Shown here piece by piece: positions 14,002-25,859 of a DNA stretch of 64,000 bases. Position numbers and translations under genes: made by a program. Source of the DNA: Catonia carolina. Taxonomy: Eukaryota > Arthropoda > Insecta > Hemiptera > Achilidae. The notes below the pieces were generated by a model. It was not told the origin of the DNA. It was given only the letters and a program-made list of their open reading frames with translations, and made no database searches. Positions within the stretch are counted from its first letter, which is position 1; the number at the start of each line of letters is the position of its first letter. The stretch lies in NCBI GenBank assembly GCA_035578175.1, contig JAQMRL010000001.1:375415220-375479219 (forward strand). The letters are read 5' to 3'.

Positions 14002-14839
14002 CTAAAATTTCAAAAAATATTTCTAAAATTAATCAAAATTATTATTTAAGAAAACAACCTTTTATAAATTAAATGCCTGCTGAATCACATTGTTTTAAAT
14101 CTTTCACTGCTGTATTAAAACCAGTGTGTATTGAATTAAAACCTCTCTGCTGAATTGGGAAGCATTGACTATACTATTTTTCAGCATTGATGAAATCTGA
14201 ACATATTGCATTGCCCCCCTAAAACTTCATAGTTAGCAAATGGACTTGCTCTCATATTTCTGTTATATTTTTTGTCAACCATTTTTTTTTGGTCTTTCAA
14301 TAAAAATTATAACCTATGAACATACAACCAGCTGATTATATTATGAAGTATTACATGTTAATGCGCTCTATAATCGATGTGTTCAGTACGAGATGCAAGA
14401 CACGAGTGAATTACTGTGGTTCTTACACCCATGCGCACATAATGTTTGTCAGCATGATACAATCGTACAAATGACAACGCTGGCAAATGTTCTGATTGGT
14501 CTAATTGCGTGGAACAGCAGAGTTCATCAACGGCAAAAATATAACAACCTTACACAGGAAAAACCCTGAAGTTATTATTAAGTTAACTTTTAGTAATAAG
14601 GAATGAGTTTTGCTCAAAATCGTAATGATCAAAAATAAGAACATATACAAAATGAAGACTTGTAAATCTGGAATGCAGAATTAAACAAATTTTAGTTCAA
14701 TTGTTGGCAAATAGATGGCAGCATACTGTAAACTGCTAAAAGAGAGATAGATATGAAGCCATCATCAAAATATGTGAACCACAAGTGAAAATTTGAAGTG
14801 GAACGTAAATAAAATATACATGAACAATGGTCAACAAAA

Positions 14840-15380
14840 TATATGAAAATAGTATTAAAAGGGAGGAAATATGTACCCAGTGGTAAAACACTTGTTATGG
14901 GACAGAACGATACCAGAGAAAGCCAAATTAATGATATATACGTTATATTATGCACTAGCAGTGCTGTATGGAGCGGAAACATGGGGGGATGAATGAGAGG
15001 AATTGGAGTAGGTTACAGGCAGGGGAAATGACGTCCTTAAGAGCAATCAAGAATAAGACAAGCAGAGATAGAATAAAGAATACAGAGATTAGAGCAGAGC
15101 TAAATGTGACATGTATGACAAAGAGGATGAAGAAAATGAGAATAAGATGGTATGGCCATGTGAAGAGAATGGGGGAGGAGAAGTTACCTAGAAGGATGAA
15201 AGTAGGAACAAAATCAAAATGTTGACCAAGAAAAAAATGGAAGAATGAAGTTAAGAGAAGTGTGGAGGGACGAGGACACAACTGGCAACGAATAGAGTCA
15301 GGAGAAATGGTAGACGGATAGAAGATGGAGAGGCTTGGTGAGCAACCAGACACGGTGATAGCAGAAACAGGCACTGGATA
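14840..15380 (+). mobile_element. Non-LTR retrotransposon (LINE) reverse transcriptase C-terminus, pseudogene
   Basis: It translates to the hallmark end of an arthropod LINE polymerase: LLWDRTIPEKAKLMIYTLYY then VLYGAETW in one frame. A frameshift leads to a second frame with ERNWSRLQAGEMTSLRAIKN, SRDRIKNTEIRAEL, and IRWYGHVKRMGEEKLPRRM (the WYGHV motif). The remainder degenerates by 15380. It is a 5'-truncated, frameshifted insertion in the last DOT1L intron. Confidence 0.85.
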
Positions 15381-16770
15381 TGTATGTATGTAGTATTAAA
15401 AGGTTTGAAATAATTTCTTTCTTCATTGGCTTTGTTGCAGATTTTAAGTAATCAAGCAAAATTAACTTCATGTTTACCAGAAATTACAATAACTAAAGCT
15501 TAAAATGTTATAATCATAAATTTAAATCCCAGGATTTCTCAAATACTACTAAGCTCATCATCTTTCCCTTTTACTACCAATTCTGGTGCAATCTTATCCA
15601 CAACATAGCCCTAGTATTTTGGTTATCTAACTATGAAATTCAAAATTATTTCAGAAGACGCAAAATTGAGCAAGAAGATTATTCTGCTGAAAGTATAATT
15701 AACTTGTTTTTAGTTAATTTATTAACTTTCTAATATTGTAATTTAAACCTATTACAATACAACTATGATAATATCTGACTTATTGTGGACCAAGCCAAAT
15801 CAAATACGGAAAAACTTCCTTATTCCAATTTAAGCGAGGTGAAAATTTGGTAATTTTCACTAAAAAAAATTGAATTAAGATTTTCTGTATTTTAAAAACC
15901 AAGTCCATAAGTTGATTTCAAAAAATATTAATTTACATCCACTCAAGACTAAATATCCTCTGTGATGACATTTTTGTAATGATGCTTTAAACTTTTTCAA
16001 GATCAAATAAGCAATATTTAAATCTGCATAATTTACTTTAGTTTCAAATTTTGTATTATCCCGTTTTCTAGTACTTTATAATATATCTACTTTCACAGAA
16101 ATTATTTAATTTGCCTAAAATGTTAATTAGAATGTGGTAAACCAAACTTGGTATAAAAAATATTATGTCCTGAAATATTGAAAAAATGGGAAATCTCAAA
16201 CAACAATAATGGCTGTTTTGGTTTAATGTATACTTCACTAACTCCACTCCAAGCTTTTGATAAACAAGTAACTTGTTTTCTTGTTTTTAACTTTTAAACC
16301 AACAGCTGAAGTAGATGAATTTCATCGTTTATAAAAAAAATATAAATTTTTGACAATCAGGTTTCTACTGTACAAGAGTTAATAGTCATAAGATTATAAT
16401 ATGGAAGTTAACATTTTCACCTCAGTCAACTCTTTACGGTTAACCACACTTTTGTTTTAAATTATAAAACCTCTGTGGAATTTTTGACAACAAATGCCTA
16501 AAAAACTCATGCTCATGCCGATCATTATAATAAAAGGTACAAAACCAAGGCATAAACAGATGACAACAGCGGATAAATTTTGCTGCAAGTATACCAATTT
16601 ACATAAAAAAAGGACAATCAGGCTTTCATAATGATCCTACCATTCAATGTATTTCGTAAGAATTTACCACAGTTTAAAACTAACAGTAAAAAACTTAACT
16701 ATTTTAAAATAAGTATTTCATTACTTTAATGATATTATAAAAGAATATTTTCTTTTTATCATTATAATTG

Positions 16771-17158
16771 GGCAGGTGGAGTGTTAAATTAATTGCACTC
16801 GATCGGTTGGTTCCAGGGCTACAAAAAAATAGTTCTGTTTCTTATCATATAGTTAGCCAATTATATGACTGAACAATTTAAGAATAGAAGAGGTAGAGGT
16901 GCAAAAGACACTAGTCAGAGTTATCACCTCAGAGAATAATGAATTTCACTATACAACCAGACCCTGTTGTAAATAAAGTGAAAATGTCATTTACACGGTG
17001 GAAAGTAGGTGCTTTTCGAGGCCTTGGCATGCTGATAAGCATACTCTTTCAACTTAGTGAGGAAGGCAAGTGTAAACCACCTCACTCCTCGTTTTTACTT
17101 AGTAAAACCTCTAAAGGTTCAAACCAGCCCATAGGCTGTTGACATAAACAACAACAAT
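16771..17158 (+). repeat. 400-bp dispersed repeat, copy 1 (RTE-tail-like)
   Basis: One of four near-complete copies plus one truncated copy. It starts near GGCAGGTGGAGTGTTAAATT, contains AGGGCTACAAAAAATAGTTCTG-type sequence, AGTGAGGAAGGCAAGTG and ACCACCTCACTCCTCG. It ends GGTTCAAACCAGCC...GACATAAACAACAACAATT. The AGGAAGGCAATGG-type and AAACCACCTC segments recall the 3' tails of RTE-clade LINEs and their SINEs. The CAA-rich 3' end fits target-primed insertion. Confidence 0.8.
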
Positions 17159-17203
17159 TAAAAATAATTAACATCTAAAAACAAGAAATTCAAAAATACT
17201 CAC

Positions 17204-17445
17204 CCTTCAACTGGTTCTGGTGCGTTGTTACTATTACTATTCTGGTTGGCATTGTTACTGATATTACTATTTATACCGTTATTACTACTACTATTATTAT
17301 TATTACTACTATTATTATTACTACTACTAGTACTATTAAATGATGGTGGTTTCACATCATTAAAGTAAGATTCATGGTAAGGCTTTATGTCTGCTCTCGG
17401 CAAAGCAACTGGTGTGTATCTGTTTTCTCCAGTCGTTGAACTGAC
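17204..17445 (-). CDS. DOT1L: DOT1L exon: penultimate, Asn/Ser-rich (residues 1011-1091)
   Basis: 242 nt, phase 0 in (aaacag acceptor), phase 2 out (GAAGG|GTGAGT). It encodes VSSTTGENRYTPVALPRADI, then KPYHESYFNDVKPPSF, then a Ser/Asn tract coded by AGT/AAT repeats, and ends NAPEPVEG. The YTPVALPRADIKPY block looks like a conserved short motif. The Asn tract looks like trinucleotide expansion. Confidence 0.88.
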
Positions 17446-18589
17446 CTGTTTCAACAAAATAAACACAATTACAACAATTAATGAGTGAAGTAATTAAATA
17501 TTTAAATTTAATAGTTATTAATAAAAAAAAACCGAAAAAGAATCAAATAAAGTTCAATTATTTCAACATTAAACCTGTACATGATTTTATGGAGAGAGAG
17601 AAAACAGTAAATGAATGCATACGATAAAATGTGAAACAACATCCCTTATTTCACACCACAACCTGCTCTCATTTATTGTGTACTCTTCAATTTTTTCCCA
17701 TCTAAGTCAATTTATTATCACATGAAATGGCTTCATTGCTTCTTTTCTTTCCTCCCAAGACTGCTTCATGCCAATAGATATTTCAATCTTCTGTTTCGCA
17801 GATAATATTTTCGGTCTTTTATCTGGTTAGCTATTTCCTTTCTTGAAACCCTTTACAGATGTTGATTTTCTAAACTTTAATACCTAGTTAATTAGTTCTT
17901 TACTAATTTTAATTTCTTTTACATTTTTTGATCCCCTGTAATAATTTATTTTTACTTTGAAACTGTTGAATTTTTTAAATATTTGTGTACCTAATGCTGC
18001 CCACACTCATTATGTATATATAACTTTATGATTTTGGGGTATTTGTAGAACTCTCAAGTTTTCTATTATCTTTACTAATTTTCATTTTCTGTCAGTCATT
18101 TGTATAATAAAATGGTATATCAATATTTTTTTCAACATTACAACAAATAAATGTTTTTCTGCAAAATCATTCGCAGCACACATTTACTTTAACAGCTCTT
18201 AAAATTTGGTTATTGAATTTAAAACAATGTAGGTAATTCTACTGTTCAATTTCATAAATTAAATCACGTACAGGATGTTTGATTTGATTATGGCTTCTCT
18301 TTCACTAACATTGTCATTGCTTTTTTTGTAGGTTCAAAGATATCTAAATTATTGGATTAAGTCTTATCATATTATTGTTAATTTTTATTTGTTTATTTAT
18401 TTCATTTTGTAACTTACATTTTTAATTGGTTTCAATTATTTCGTATCTCTAAAAAAAATTAAGCAATGAAAAACGAATATATTGTAAAATTTTGTTCAGA
18501 ACTCATGCACAGGCTTGCGCTTGAGTTTAAATTCTCAAAATTGGAAAAAATTAAAATAAAATTCACTATTTAATAGTGTAAATAGTATT

Positions 18590-18721
18590 GGATCAATTAT
18601 AAATAATTGAAACAGCAAATAATAATTTTAATGTTCACTTAATGCAATTAATTAATGGATCAATTATAAATTTGAAACAGCAAATAATAATTTTAATGTT
18701 CACTTAATGCAATTAATTAAT
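18590..18721. repeat. Tandem duplication, 67 + 65 bp
   Basis: Two adjacent copies beginning GGATCAATTATAAAT and ending CAATTAATTAAT (18590-18656 and 18657-18721). They differ by a 2-base indel, which indicates a recent local duplication. They lie in the intron just downstream of exon 18935-19024. Confidence 0.95.
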
Positions 18722-18934
18722 GTACTCTTAATACGAATGCCATTTACTATTCACAACAGAGCAGCTTTAAACCAGGTCTGGTCTAAAATAACCATAGCTA
18801 AACTTCAAACAAAAATCTTTTTAAAACTTTTCTTTAATGTCAAATAAGCTTTGAGTGCTAAAAATTTTACGAACCATCACTGGAGCTACATTTGAACGAA
18901 CAGTACGGGTGTTTGCAGAGCCATGAGGGCTTAC

Positions 18935-19024
18935 TCGTTCTGTTCTGATATTTGTATTCATTACAGAGCTTGATGTTGTGGCAGTTACAGAAGTGCTCAT
19001 ATCCACTGCTGCATTAATTATACT
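18935..19024 (-). CDS. DOT1L: DOT1L exon (residues 981-1010), with a read-through alternative end
   Basis: Thirty codons (SIINAAVDMSTSV to NIRTER), phase 0 at the start. The chosen donor is CGA|GTAAGC, which joins the next exon in phase 0. If this donor is not used, the frame stays open for 37 more codons and stops at 18821-18823, giving an early C-terminus ending DIKEKF. Other in-phase GT sites follow (AAT|GTAGCT and CCA|GTGATG), so the exact 3' boundary is uncertain. GTAAGC is the best consensus match. Confidence 0.75.
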
Positions 19025-19717
19025 CTGAAACAAACAAAAGTCAAGTTATCATCAATTAGCAATGAAAAGAAAAGTAAACTTTCTAGACTACAACAAAATA
19101 TAGAGTACATAAATGAAAATTTTAAATAAAAAAACAATTGACATATATATACAAAGGTACAATGAGAACACATTTGCTGGACCACGACGAAGAAAAATGA
19201 TGATGATCAGAAAATTGCATTGAACCACAGTAAACAGTTTTCTTGATATTAAAAAATTTATCAATTTAATTTAAGTTTTATCTACTGATTCGAATGGTTT
19301 TAAATTTCGGATAAGTTGAATTAAGAGCAGCAGTCTTTTTTAAATTTTAAAGCTTTGATTCCTCCTCCAAAAATAATTAATTTTTTTGACTTTAGGTCAA
19401 CTGAACTTCCTAAATAACCTAAACAAAAAGAAAAACTAAGACTTGAAAAGTACTGGTTGATTTTTAAAATTGATCTACAACTATTAATAATGGCCAACGT
19501 TAAAATTCTGAACATTTAGGAAGTTTAAGAGCTAACACATAATTTAACAAAATATCTTGACAAAGAACAGAATGAGTCTTGATATACATCAATATCAGCC
19601 CAAAAAATTAATACAGCTTGTCTCCAATGTGAATAATTTAACATCCTCATTCCTCCCTTATTAATTCTACATAGTCTAGGATTGTTTAACAGGGTACTAT
19701 TGTAGTTGTTTTAATTT

Positions 19718-19980
19718 AATTGAAAACCTTATCACAACAAACGGCTATCTCATAAAATGGAAATTTTTCAGGAGATACAAAAAACTTCGCCTAAACATCC
19801 TAACTACACGTGTTTATATGCGCAACCAACTCCTTTCTCTTTATACCAAAACTAAACATATGATTGGATTTAACCATTCATTGCACCAAACGATGGAGTG
19901 ATTTTTTTTGCTATAATAATGCATCATAACCTAAAAATGCTGAAAAATGGAGATGACCGGTTATTGCATCACGGTCTCAA
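19718..19980. repeat. 260-bp dispersed repeat R2, copy 1
   Basis: It matches 52261-52520 in the same orientation. Shared blocks are TGAAAACCTTA, ATGGAAATTTTTCAGGAGAT, TATACCA, CACCAAACGA and CATCATAACCTAAAAATG. No coding or terminal repeats are visible. The class is unknown. Confidence 0.85.
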
Positions 19981-20419
19981 ATTCTTTTAGAACCCTAGTG
20001 TGTAGATAAATAGACTATCCCTCACTGATCATGCAGAGGACTCGAGCAGTCAGACAAGCTCTATATAACATTTAACTACATTGTAATGAGGCCTGTAACC
20101 AAACACCCAGACCTACAAATTGTAACATCTGCTGATTCCCACACTACAATAAATTTACCAAACATTACTTTATTTCCACACCAATAAATGTTAACACAAC
20201 CGGCTCTTATTGACAAACAAGGTAATTTTCTTTTTTTGTATTTTTCAATAATTCTGCTTTTCTATTTTTATCATAATCTTTTGCATTGTATCATTCATAT
20301 CACATACTTATTATTCACAGAGGAAGTCATGAGAAATATGAGAAAGCCATGTAGTACAACATTCAAACCATTTAATGTTTTTTAAATACTTTGAGCAGTG
20401 TATCTGAATAAAAATTTAA

Positions 20420-20579
20420 TCTATACTAATATAATAAATAAGAAACGTCCGTTTGTTTGTTTGTTTGTATGAGGTAATCTCAGAACCTACGGAACCGATT
20501 TAAAAAAATCTTTCATTGTTGCATAGCTTAGAGCTTCCTGATCAATATAGGCTATTTCACAACTTTAAGTAACTTTAAT

Positions 20580-20613
<34 letters not shown>

Positions 20614-21370
20614 GTTTAACGTCCGACTGTTTTGCAAATTGCTGCTAATGCAGACGGTGAAGGATGAAATGAATTTTTTGTAACGTATGAAAAAATGCCA
20701 TGCCCGAGTGGGATTCGAACCCAAGACCACGTGATGAGAGGCGAGCACGTTACCAACATCGCCAACGCGGCCTAATTAAGTGAGTTAAGCAACTTAAACT
20801 GTGATGATGTCGGATATTTTAGTCCATCGGGTGCATAGACATTTGTTTTTCTAAGTCCTCTGGTGGTGTATTTTTGGGGCTAGAAACACGATTCAACTTC
20901 TATATTTCATAGAAAAACATAAAGAATAACATTAGATTCCAAAAACATTAAAAATTCGGAAATATTCAAAAATTTTTGTACTGTATTTCATATATTTGTT
21001 TTCATTCGACAGGAAGTGAATGAGTCTTATTTCCAGTTACTCTGCATACTGCACCCACATATTACTGTCTCTTATCTCAGCCATAAATCAACTGTCTCTT
21101 TTTTTTCCATCTGTATTTTTCTATGCATTCTATTCAATTCAGTTAAATCGCAGGGACAAACGTTTAAAATGGTGGGCATCGATTTGAGACGAGTGCTTCC
21201 TTCACTCATGGACGATAGTCAAAACTTTTTAGAGCTGGAAGTGCAGAAAAGCAATTTATTTCGTTGCCATAGGGCAACAGAACCACAAATATTGTATATA
21301 GAGAGGATTTAAAATAATTTAATGAGGCCTACATTAGCTGCTGTGAAGCGAAGCGAGCGGGGGTTGCTAG
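20420..21370 (+). mobile_element. Non-autonomous Helitron
   Basis: The 5' end TCTATACTAATATAATAAAT is followed by GTTTGTTTG repeats and GAGGTAATCTCAGAACCTAC, the typical opening of insect Helitrons. The 3' end is GCGAAGCGAGCGGGGGTTGCTAG. It sits between host A (20419) and T (21371), the Helitron AT target. It has no Rep/helicase ORF. It is interrupted by a SINE on the opposite strand. A clean 3' hairpin is not obvious by eye. Confidence 0.82.
20581..20776 (-). mobile_element. tRNA-derived SINE nested in the Helitron
   Basis: Read on the minus strand it begins GGCCGCGTTGGCGATGTTGG (A-box region). It carries the B box GGGTTCGAATCCC (rc of 20710-20722), then a unique body, GTCGGACGTTAAACC and a 30-base A tail (the T run at 20582-20612). 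This is a full tRNA-head SINE. The head resembles a real tRNA only partly and is not called as a tRNA gene. A degenerate flanking pair TTAAGYAACTT lies nearby but is not exactly at the borders. Confidence 0.88.
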
Positions 21371-22487
21371 TTACATATATAGCTACTGTATTAATTTTAT
21401 AAAAACGAAAGCTTTTAAATTTTTATACTGAATCTTGTACATCCAAATTTTTAATTTGCAATTATATTTTACCACATTTCTTCAAACACTTCAAAAAATA
21501 AATTTCTTTCACTGAAAATTTTAAGATTTTTATTTCTATTTCATATTACAATCACTGTACAATGTAAACAAACTTTGAGGACCTTTTACAGAATATCTCT
21601 TAATACTTCCAACTTTGATGAAAATTTTCGTTTTTGAAAATCAACAAAAATTAGTTTTTGCTGTTTAAAAATTTCCACTCCAATTACAAAAACTGCAGTA
21701 TTTTTGTAGGGTGTTTATAATATTACAACTAAAAATAGTTATTGTAAATTAATCCAACTAACAGATTTATCCATACTTTAAATGATATTGATCAAATTTA
21801 ACTACTAGTAGTATCATCACAAAAGCCGATTAAATCATATCATTCCACATTATTATTGTCATTATGCCAAAAAATAAACTTTTATTTATTAATGGTGTTT
21901 TTAAAACAATTTTGCAACACTGTATAAACAGTTTTATTAACTTCTCACACTTCTGAAAACCCTTTGATAAATTATGATCTGCACAATTATTTAACTTTTA
22001 CACATCGGCTAGCAGTCTGTGTGCTTTAATTTTCACAGATTAACACATACAAGCTTAGAATTTTGCATATCTTTCAAAATAAATCCAAAATTCAATGTAC
22101 CAACACAAAATATTTCTGTAAAATGAATAATTTAACCCCTTTTTGAATTTGTTTCTTCTTGGCGTCTTAATAGACAATTTATCCATATTTATGAACAGTT
22201 CATATTTCACATTGATTGCACATAAATATTTATTTTAAATTGAAGAAGATCTTTATCTTATCCCTCAATTGTGCAGCATCGTCTTCCATAATTAAGTTTG
22301 AAAAATCATTAATAATATTTAAAAAAAGCAAACAGAGAGATCATTGCTATTTTCTTTGCAATCCATTAAATTATTCTACTTCTCTAGAATCACAATTATT
22401 TTTTTCTCTTAATCATTTTTTTACTGAAAGGACCTTCACCCAACACAAAACAAATTTCTTACAAAACAAATCAAAGGAAATTTATAC

Positions 22488-22631
22488 CTGATTTGAGATC
22501 TCAAGGGTCCTTTCAATTTCACCATTTACAAGATCACCAATAGTTCGAGTAGCCACTAATCCTTGTTGAGAAGCAGCCGCTAACTTTTCTTGGGATAGGT
22601 GTCGTCTTAAAGCAAGTTTTGCTGGTGAGAC
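22488..22631 (-). CDS. DOT1L: DOT1L exon: SPAKL/LRRHLSQ motif (residues 933-980)
   Basis: Forty-eight codons, phase 0 to 0, acceptor cgtttag, donor CAG|GTATAA. With the preceding exon it reads PDYTQ-VSPAKLALRRHLSQEK. The same motif (PDYTRLSPAKIVLRRHLSQ) occurs in vertebrate DOT1L, so the junction is well supported. The rest (GLVATRTIGDLVNGEIERTL) is predicted helical. Confidence 0.95.
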
Positions 22632-23569
22632 CTAAACGTAAATTATTTATTTATTAAATTATTTAATTATTCAATTTACTTATTAAAACTGATAGTGCAC
22701 AATTTTCTTTTGTAGTTGACAATTTAAAATACTCGTTTTTTTATTTACAAATATTTAAAAAATTTGCAATTATACAGTAAATTATCATTCTTATATTGTC
22801 AATCCAGTTTTCTCACTTTTAAAAAATAATTGTACAAATCTACAAGATATCAACCTTTCAGAAATAAATTTATTATGTAAATCTTTTAGTGTGTACAAGC
22901 GACTCCGTTTTTTAATTTGATAAATATCTCTCCCATTTCAAAAGGTTAAAAGTTATTGAGTACTCTGTTACAAGATTAAACATACTGCTTAGAACAGGTT
23001 AATTGATGTTTCTGTGAAAGAACTTATACAACTGTTAACTATTACTGCACTATACAAAAAAAAATAGAGTATCACACTTTTGTGTTATTGTATCAAGTAA
23101 CCGACTTTGAGCAAACGCAATGGTTTTAAATCTTTTAATAGAAAAGTAAATCAGTCATATATTTTTTTAAATAAATATCTTGGCACTTTATAAAAATGTC
23201 AGATGATACAACAGACAATATTTAAAAAAAATGGCAGAAGTAAAATCATTCTGTTTTGAGGAGTCAAAATCAAAAACATAAATTTTTTATACATAAAAAA
23301 TATACACCCCTCAACAAAAAAACTCAGAACATTAATACTCAGTTATCATACAAATCCTCTGAAATACAAGGAAGTTACGACGTTGATGTTGTTATATCGT
23401 TGTACATATTTTGTGAAGAGAATCTTCTGTGTTCTTTAGTCCGAAGCTCCTCGATTTACGATGGTTTAGATTCTCAAACCAAGATTAACATGCATAATAA
23501 CAGCTAAGGAAATAAGTTTCTGTAGAAGCTGTCAGTTGACTGCATACTAGATTGAGTTAGGAATGAAGA

Positions 23570-23890
23570 AATTAAAAAAAAAAAATGGAAAAAATAATTT
23601 TAATAATTGATAAAACTGAAGAAAGACGTGGTATGGTCATCGATGAAGAATGAAGGAGAACAGGTTGCCATGGAAGAATAGCGGGATGAGTACCAGGTAA
23701 ACAGAGGAAACGAGGATGATCCACAATGGAGTGGTGGATGGTTATGAGTGATGGTGTTATGAGAGGCTATAACGACAAGGAGTCAAAAGGATAAAGTGTG
23801 TTCGATAGAAATAAATGCCGTTTTGGACTACTATAAATAGCCTAGTGCTGCAACAATAGTAATTTGATGGCCTTCTTGTGGAGATAGCCT
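23570..23890 (+). mobile_element. LINE tail remnant
   Basis: Broken frames give TWYGHR...RMKENRLP and GKQRKRG..STMEWWM, which follow the W-Y-G-H...R-M...R-L-P and G-K-R...W-W layout of the LINE polymerase tail. There are stops in all frames. It is weaker than the copy at 14840-15380. Confidence 0.5.
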
Positions 23891-23959
23891 TATAGCCATC
23901 CTATTCCATCATGAACAAAAAACCTTCTCTACTCAGGGCTACAAATCAATAGATTTTTA

Positions 23960-24800
23960 CTTTCTCTTGCCTGTATAAATACATAGGAAGGAAAGTAGTT
24001 TTAATGTCGATTTTTCGAAATCCAGTTTTCACCGGATCTACACTTTTCATACCACCTGAACCCAAAAAAACATGTTTTTAGTGATTGGTCTATGTGTGAA
24101 CAGAATATTTTAAGAACGGAACATTTTACGAACTTGAAACTTGAAAATTATGTTAGATACTACTAGAGGACCTGACAAGAACATTTTTATCAAAATTGGT
24201 CAACTGGAAGTAGTTGTTTATTCGTGTCATTTTTCACTTTAATGCGATTTTCTCAAAAACGGCTCCTACAATTTTTTTTTTAAAATCACCTCATTTACTA
24301 CACTTTGTATGCTCTACAAGATAGAGTACGACGCACCTTGTCAGCTGAAATTCTTGGGGAGGTTGTTTTCTCGTAAAAAAAATTGGTTTTTAAGACTGCG
24401 GCTTTACTATGCATTTTAGCGCAAAAACGTATATAATAAAAGTTGTAGAGAATTTAAAATCCTACAACTTTTATTTCAAACATTTTTTTGTATAACACTT
24501 AGTTTAGCGGTAATTAGTGTTTTCTATTTTTGTTTTATGAAAATAAGTAAAAAAAATTGATTTTTTAAGATTTCAGCCTAAGTATGCATTTTATGACAAA
24601 AGTGTATACAATCAAATTTATCGGAAATTAAAAGATCTACAACTTTTAAATAGAGCATTTTTTCTACAGAGCCTAGTTTAGTAAAAATGAATGATTTTCC
24701 GTATTTTTAATTCAAAGTAAGGTTGATTTTTATTTTGCATCTTTCCTCATGATAAAATAAGGTTATGCTTTTTAAGGTTAGTTTTTTTGTTTATTTCTTA
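23960..24800. repeat. Unclassified repeat with an internal ~180-bp duplication
   Basis: The stretch has simple-sequence character unlike the surrounding intron. Two diverged copies of a unit lie side by side (about 24365-24535 and 24545-24720). Each has TATGCATTTT, GTATA.A..., CTACAACTTTTA, AGAGC/AAACATTTTTT and TAGTTTAG in the same order. No terminal repeats were identified. Confidence 0.6.
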
Positions 24801-24950
24801 TGTTATGTTATATTGTTCATTATTTGCATTGGCAAGAGAAGTCTTGTTAGTGTTTCAGACCAAATTTTTACTGAATATAGAGATATGTGATTTCAAGTGA
24901 AAGAGAAAACCATGAGGATGTGAGAAGTAATGAGTATGCGTTTTACAAAC

Positions 24951-25207
24951 CTGTGTATAATCTGGTTGTTGAGCATGTATTGAATTGATAAGTGGTGGTC
25001 TAGGATGCCAGTTATGTGGCGCGGATGACGAGCTAGGTGGATGTACTACGCCTGGATGTTGATGAAGTGGTTGATGGTCACGATGATGTTCACGCTCTCT
25101 ATGTGGCTCACGTTGCGGTTCACGATGGTGGTAGTGAGAATGAGAATGATGTTGGTGTTGATGTTGTTGTTGCTGCTGATGTTGTTGTTGTTGTTGTAGC
25201 TGCTGCT

Positions 25208-25239
<32 letters not shown>

Positions 25240-25643
25240 TGCTTACGATTTTGTTGATCTTCGTTCAACACTGTTGTTATAATGCTTTTCAACCTATCTT
25301 CAAAATTAGCAACTCGAGGTGGTTCTTGAGATCGACTATTTGTATTGTAATTGGTTGGAGGTGCTCGATGTTGGTGAGATGGTTTACTACGCGAAATTTG
25401 CTCGCGTGGTTGTTGAGGTGGACATCTTGATTCCCCACGAATTTTACCAGCTTCAATTTGTCTTCCTGTCTCCAATATTTTTTGAGCTAATATCTCTGGG
25501 TTGTTCTCTTCAATTTTACCAACATCGGGAACGTCTGGCCAATCTTGTGAACGAGAACGGTGTTCTCTAGATTTCCTCACCGGCTTAGAGTTCACTCCAA
25601 CAATTTTTCCATTTTCAACTGGCCCATTTGCTTTAACAACACC
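24951..25643 (-). CDS. DOT1L: DOT1L largest exon: Gln/His-rich linker (residues 702-932)
   Basis: 231 codons, phase 0 to 0, with acceptor tttttcag and donor CAG|GTTTGT. It opens GVVKANGPVENGKIVGVNSK. A conserved-looking block follows (REHRSRSQDWPDVPDVGKIE, then ILAQKILETGRQIEAGKI), then NFEDRLKSIITTVLNEDQQN. A long Gln tract comes next (about 14 Gln, a Leu, then Gln/His mixtures), followed by His/Arg/Pro-rich sequence ending QQPDYTQ. The CAG/CAA tract (about 25140-25245) is probably length-variable. Plus-strand open frames across it are mirror images of the repeat. Confidence 0.93.
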
Positions 25644-25859
25644 CTGAAAAAAAAAACAAAAATGTGTAAAATACAAATTGTAAACAAAATGAAATAAAAT
25701 GTTTCATAATACAGAAACTGATATACAACTTTTGACATTGCCCTAACCCTCAAAACACAAAAAACCAAACCCATATAAAAAAAATCTTCTACACCGCTAC
25801 AACTTTATTAACATGAATTCCAATGTATAAATATTTAAAAACACTTTTCTGACCTCTAG

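Noticed and set aside
14955..15374. 139-codon minus-strand open frame
   Set aside because: It is antisense to the recognisable LINE polymerase remnant, so it is a shadow.
20700..20776. tRNA gene on the minus strand
   Set aside because: It has A and B boxes but an imperfect cloverleaf, followed by a SINE body and poly(A), so it is the head of a SINE. The same reasoning applies to 47580-47678 and 8003-8090.
25037..25570. Three plus-strand open frames opposite the Gln/His-rich DOT1L exon
   Set aside because: They are the reverse complement of the CAG/CAA repeat (poly-Val/Ala and poly-Leu) and lie exactly opposite a well-supported coding exon.
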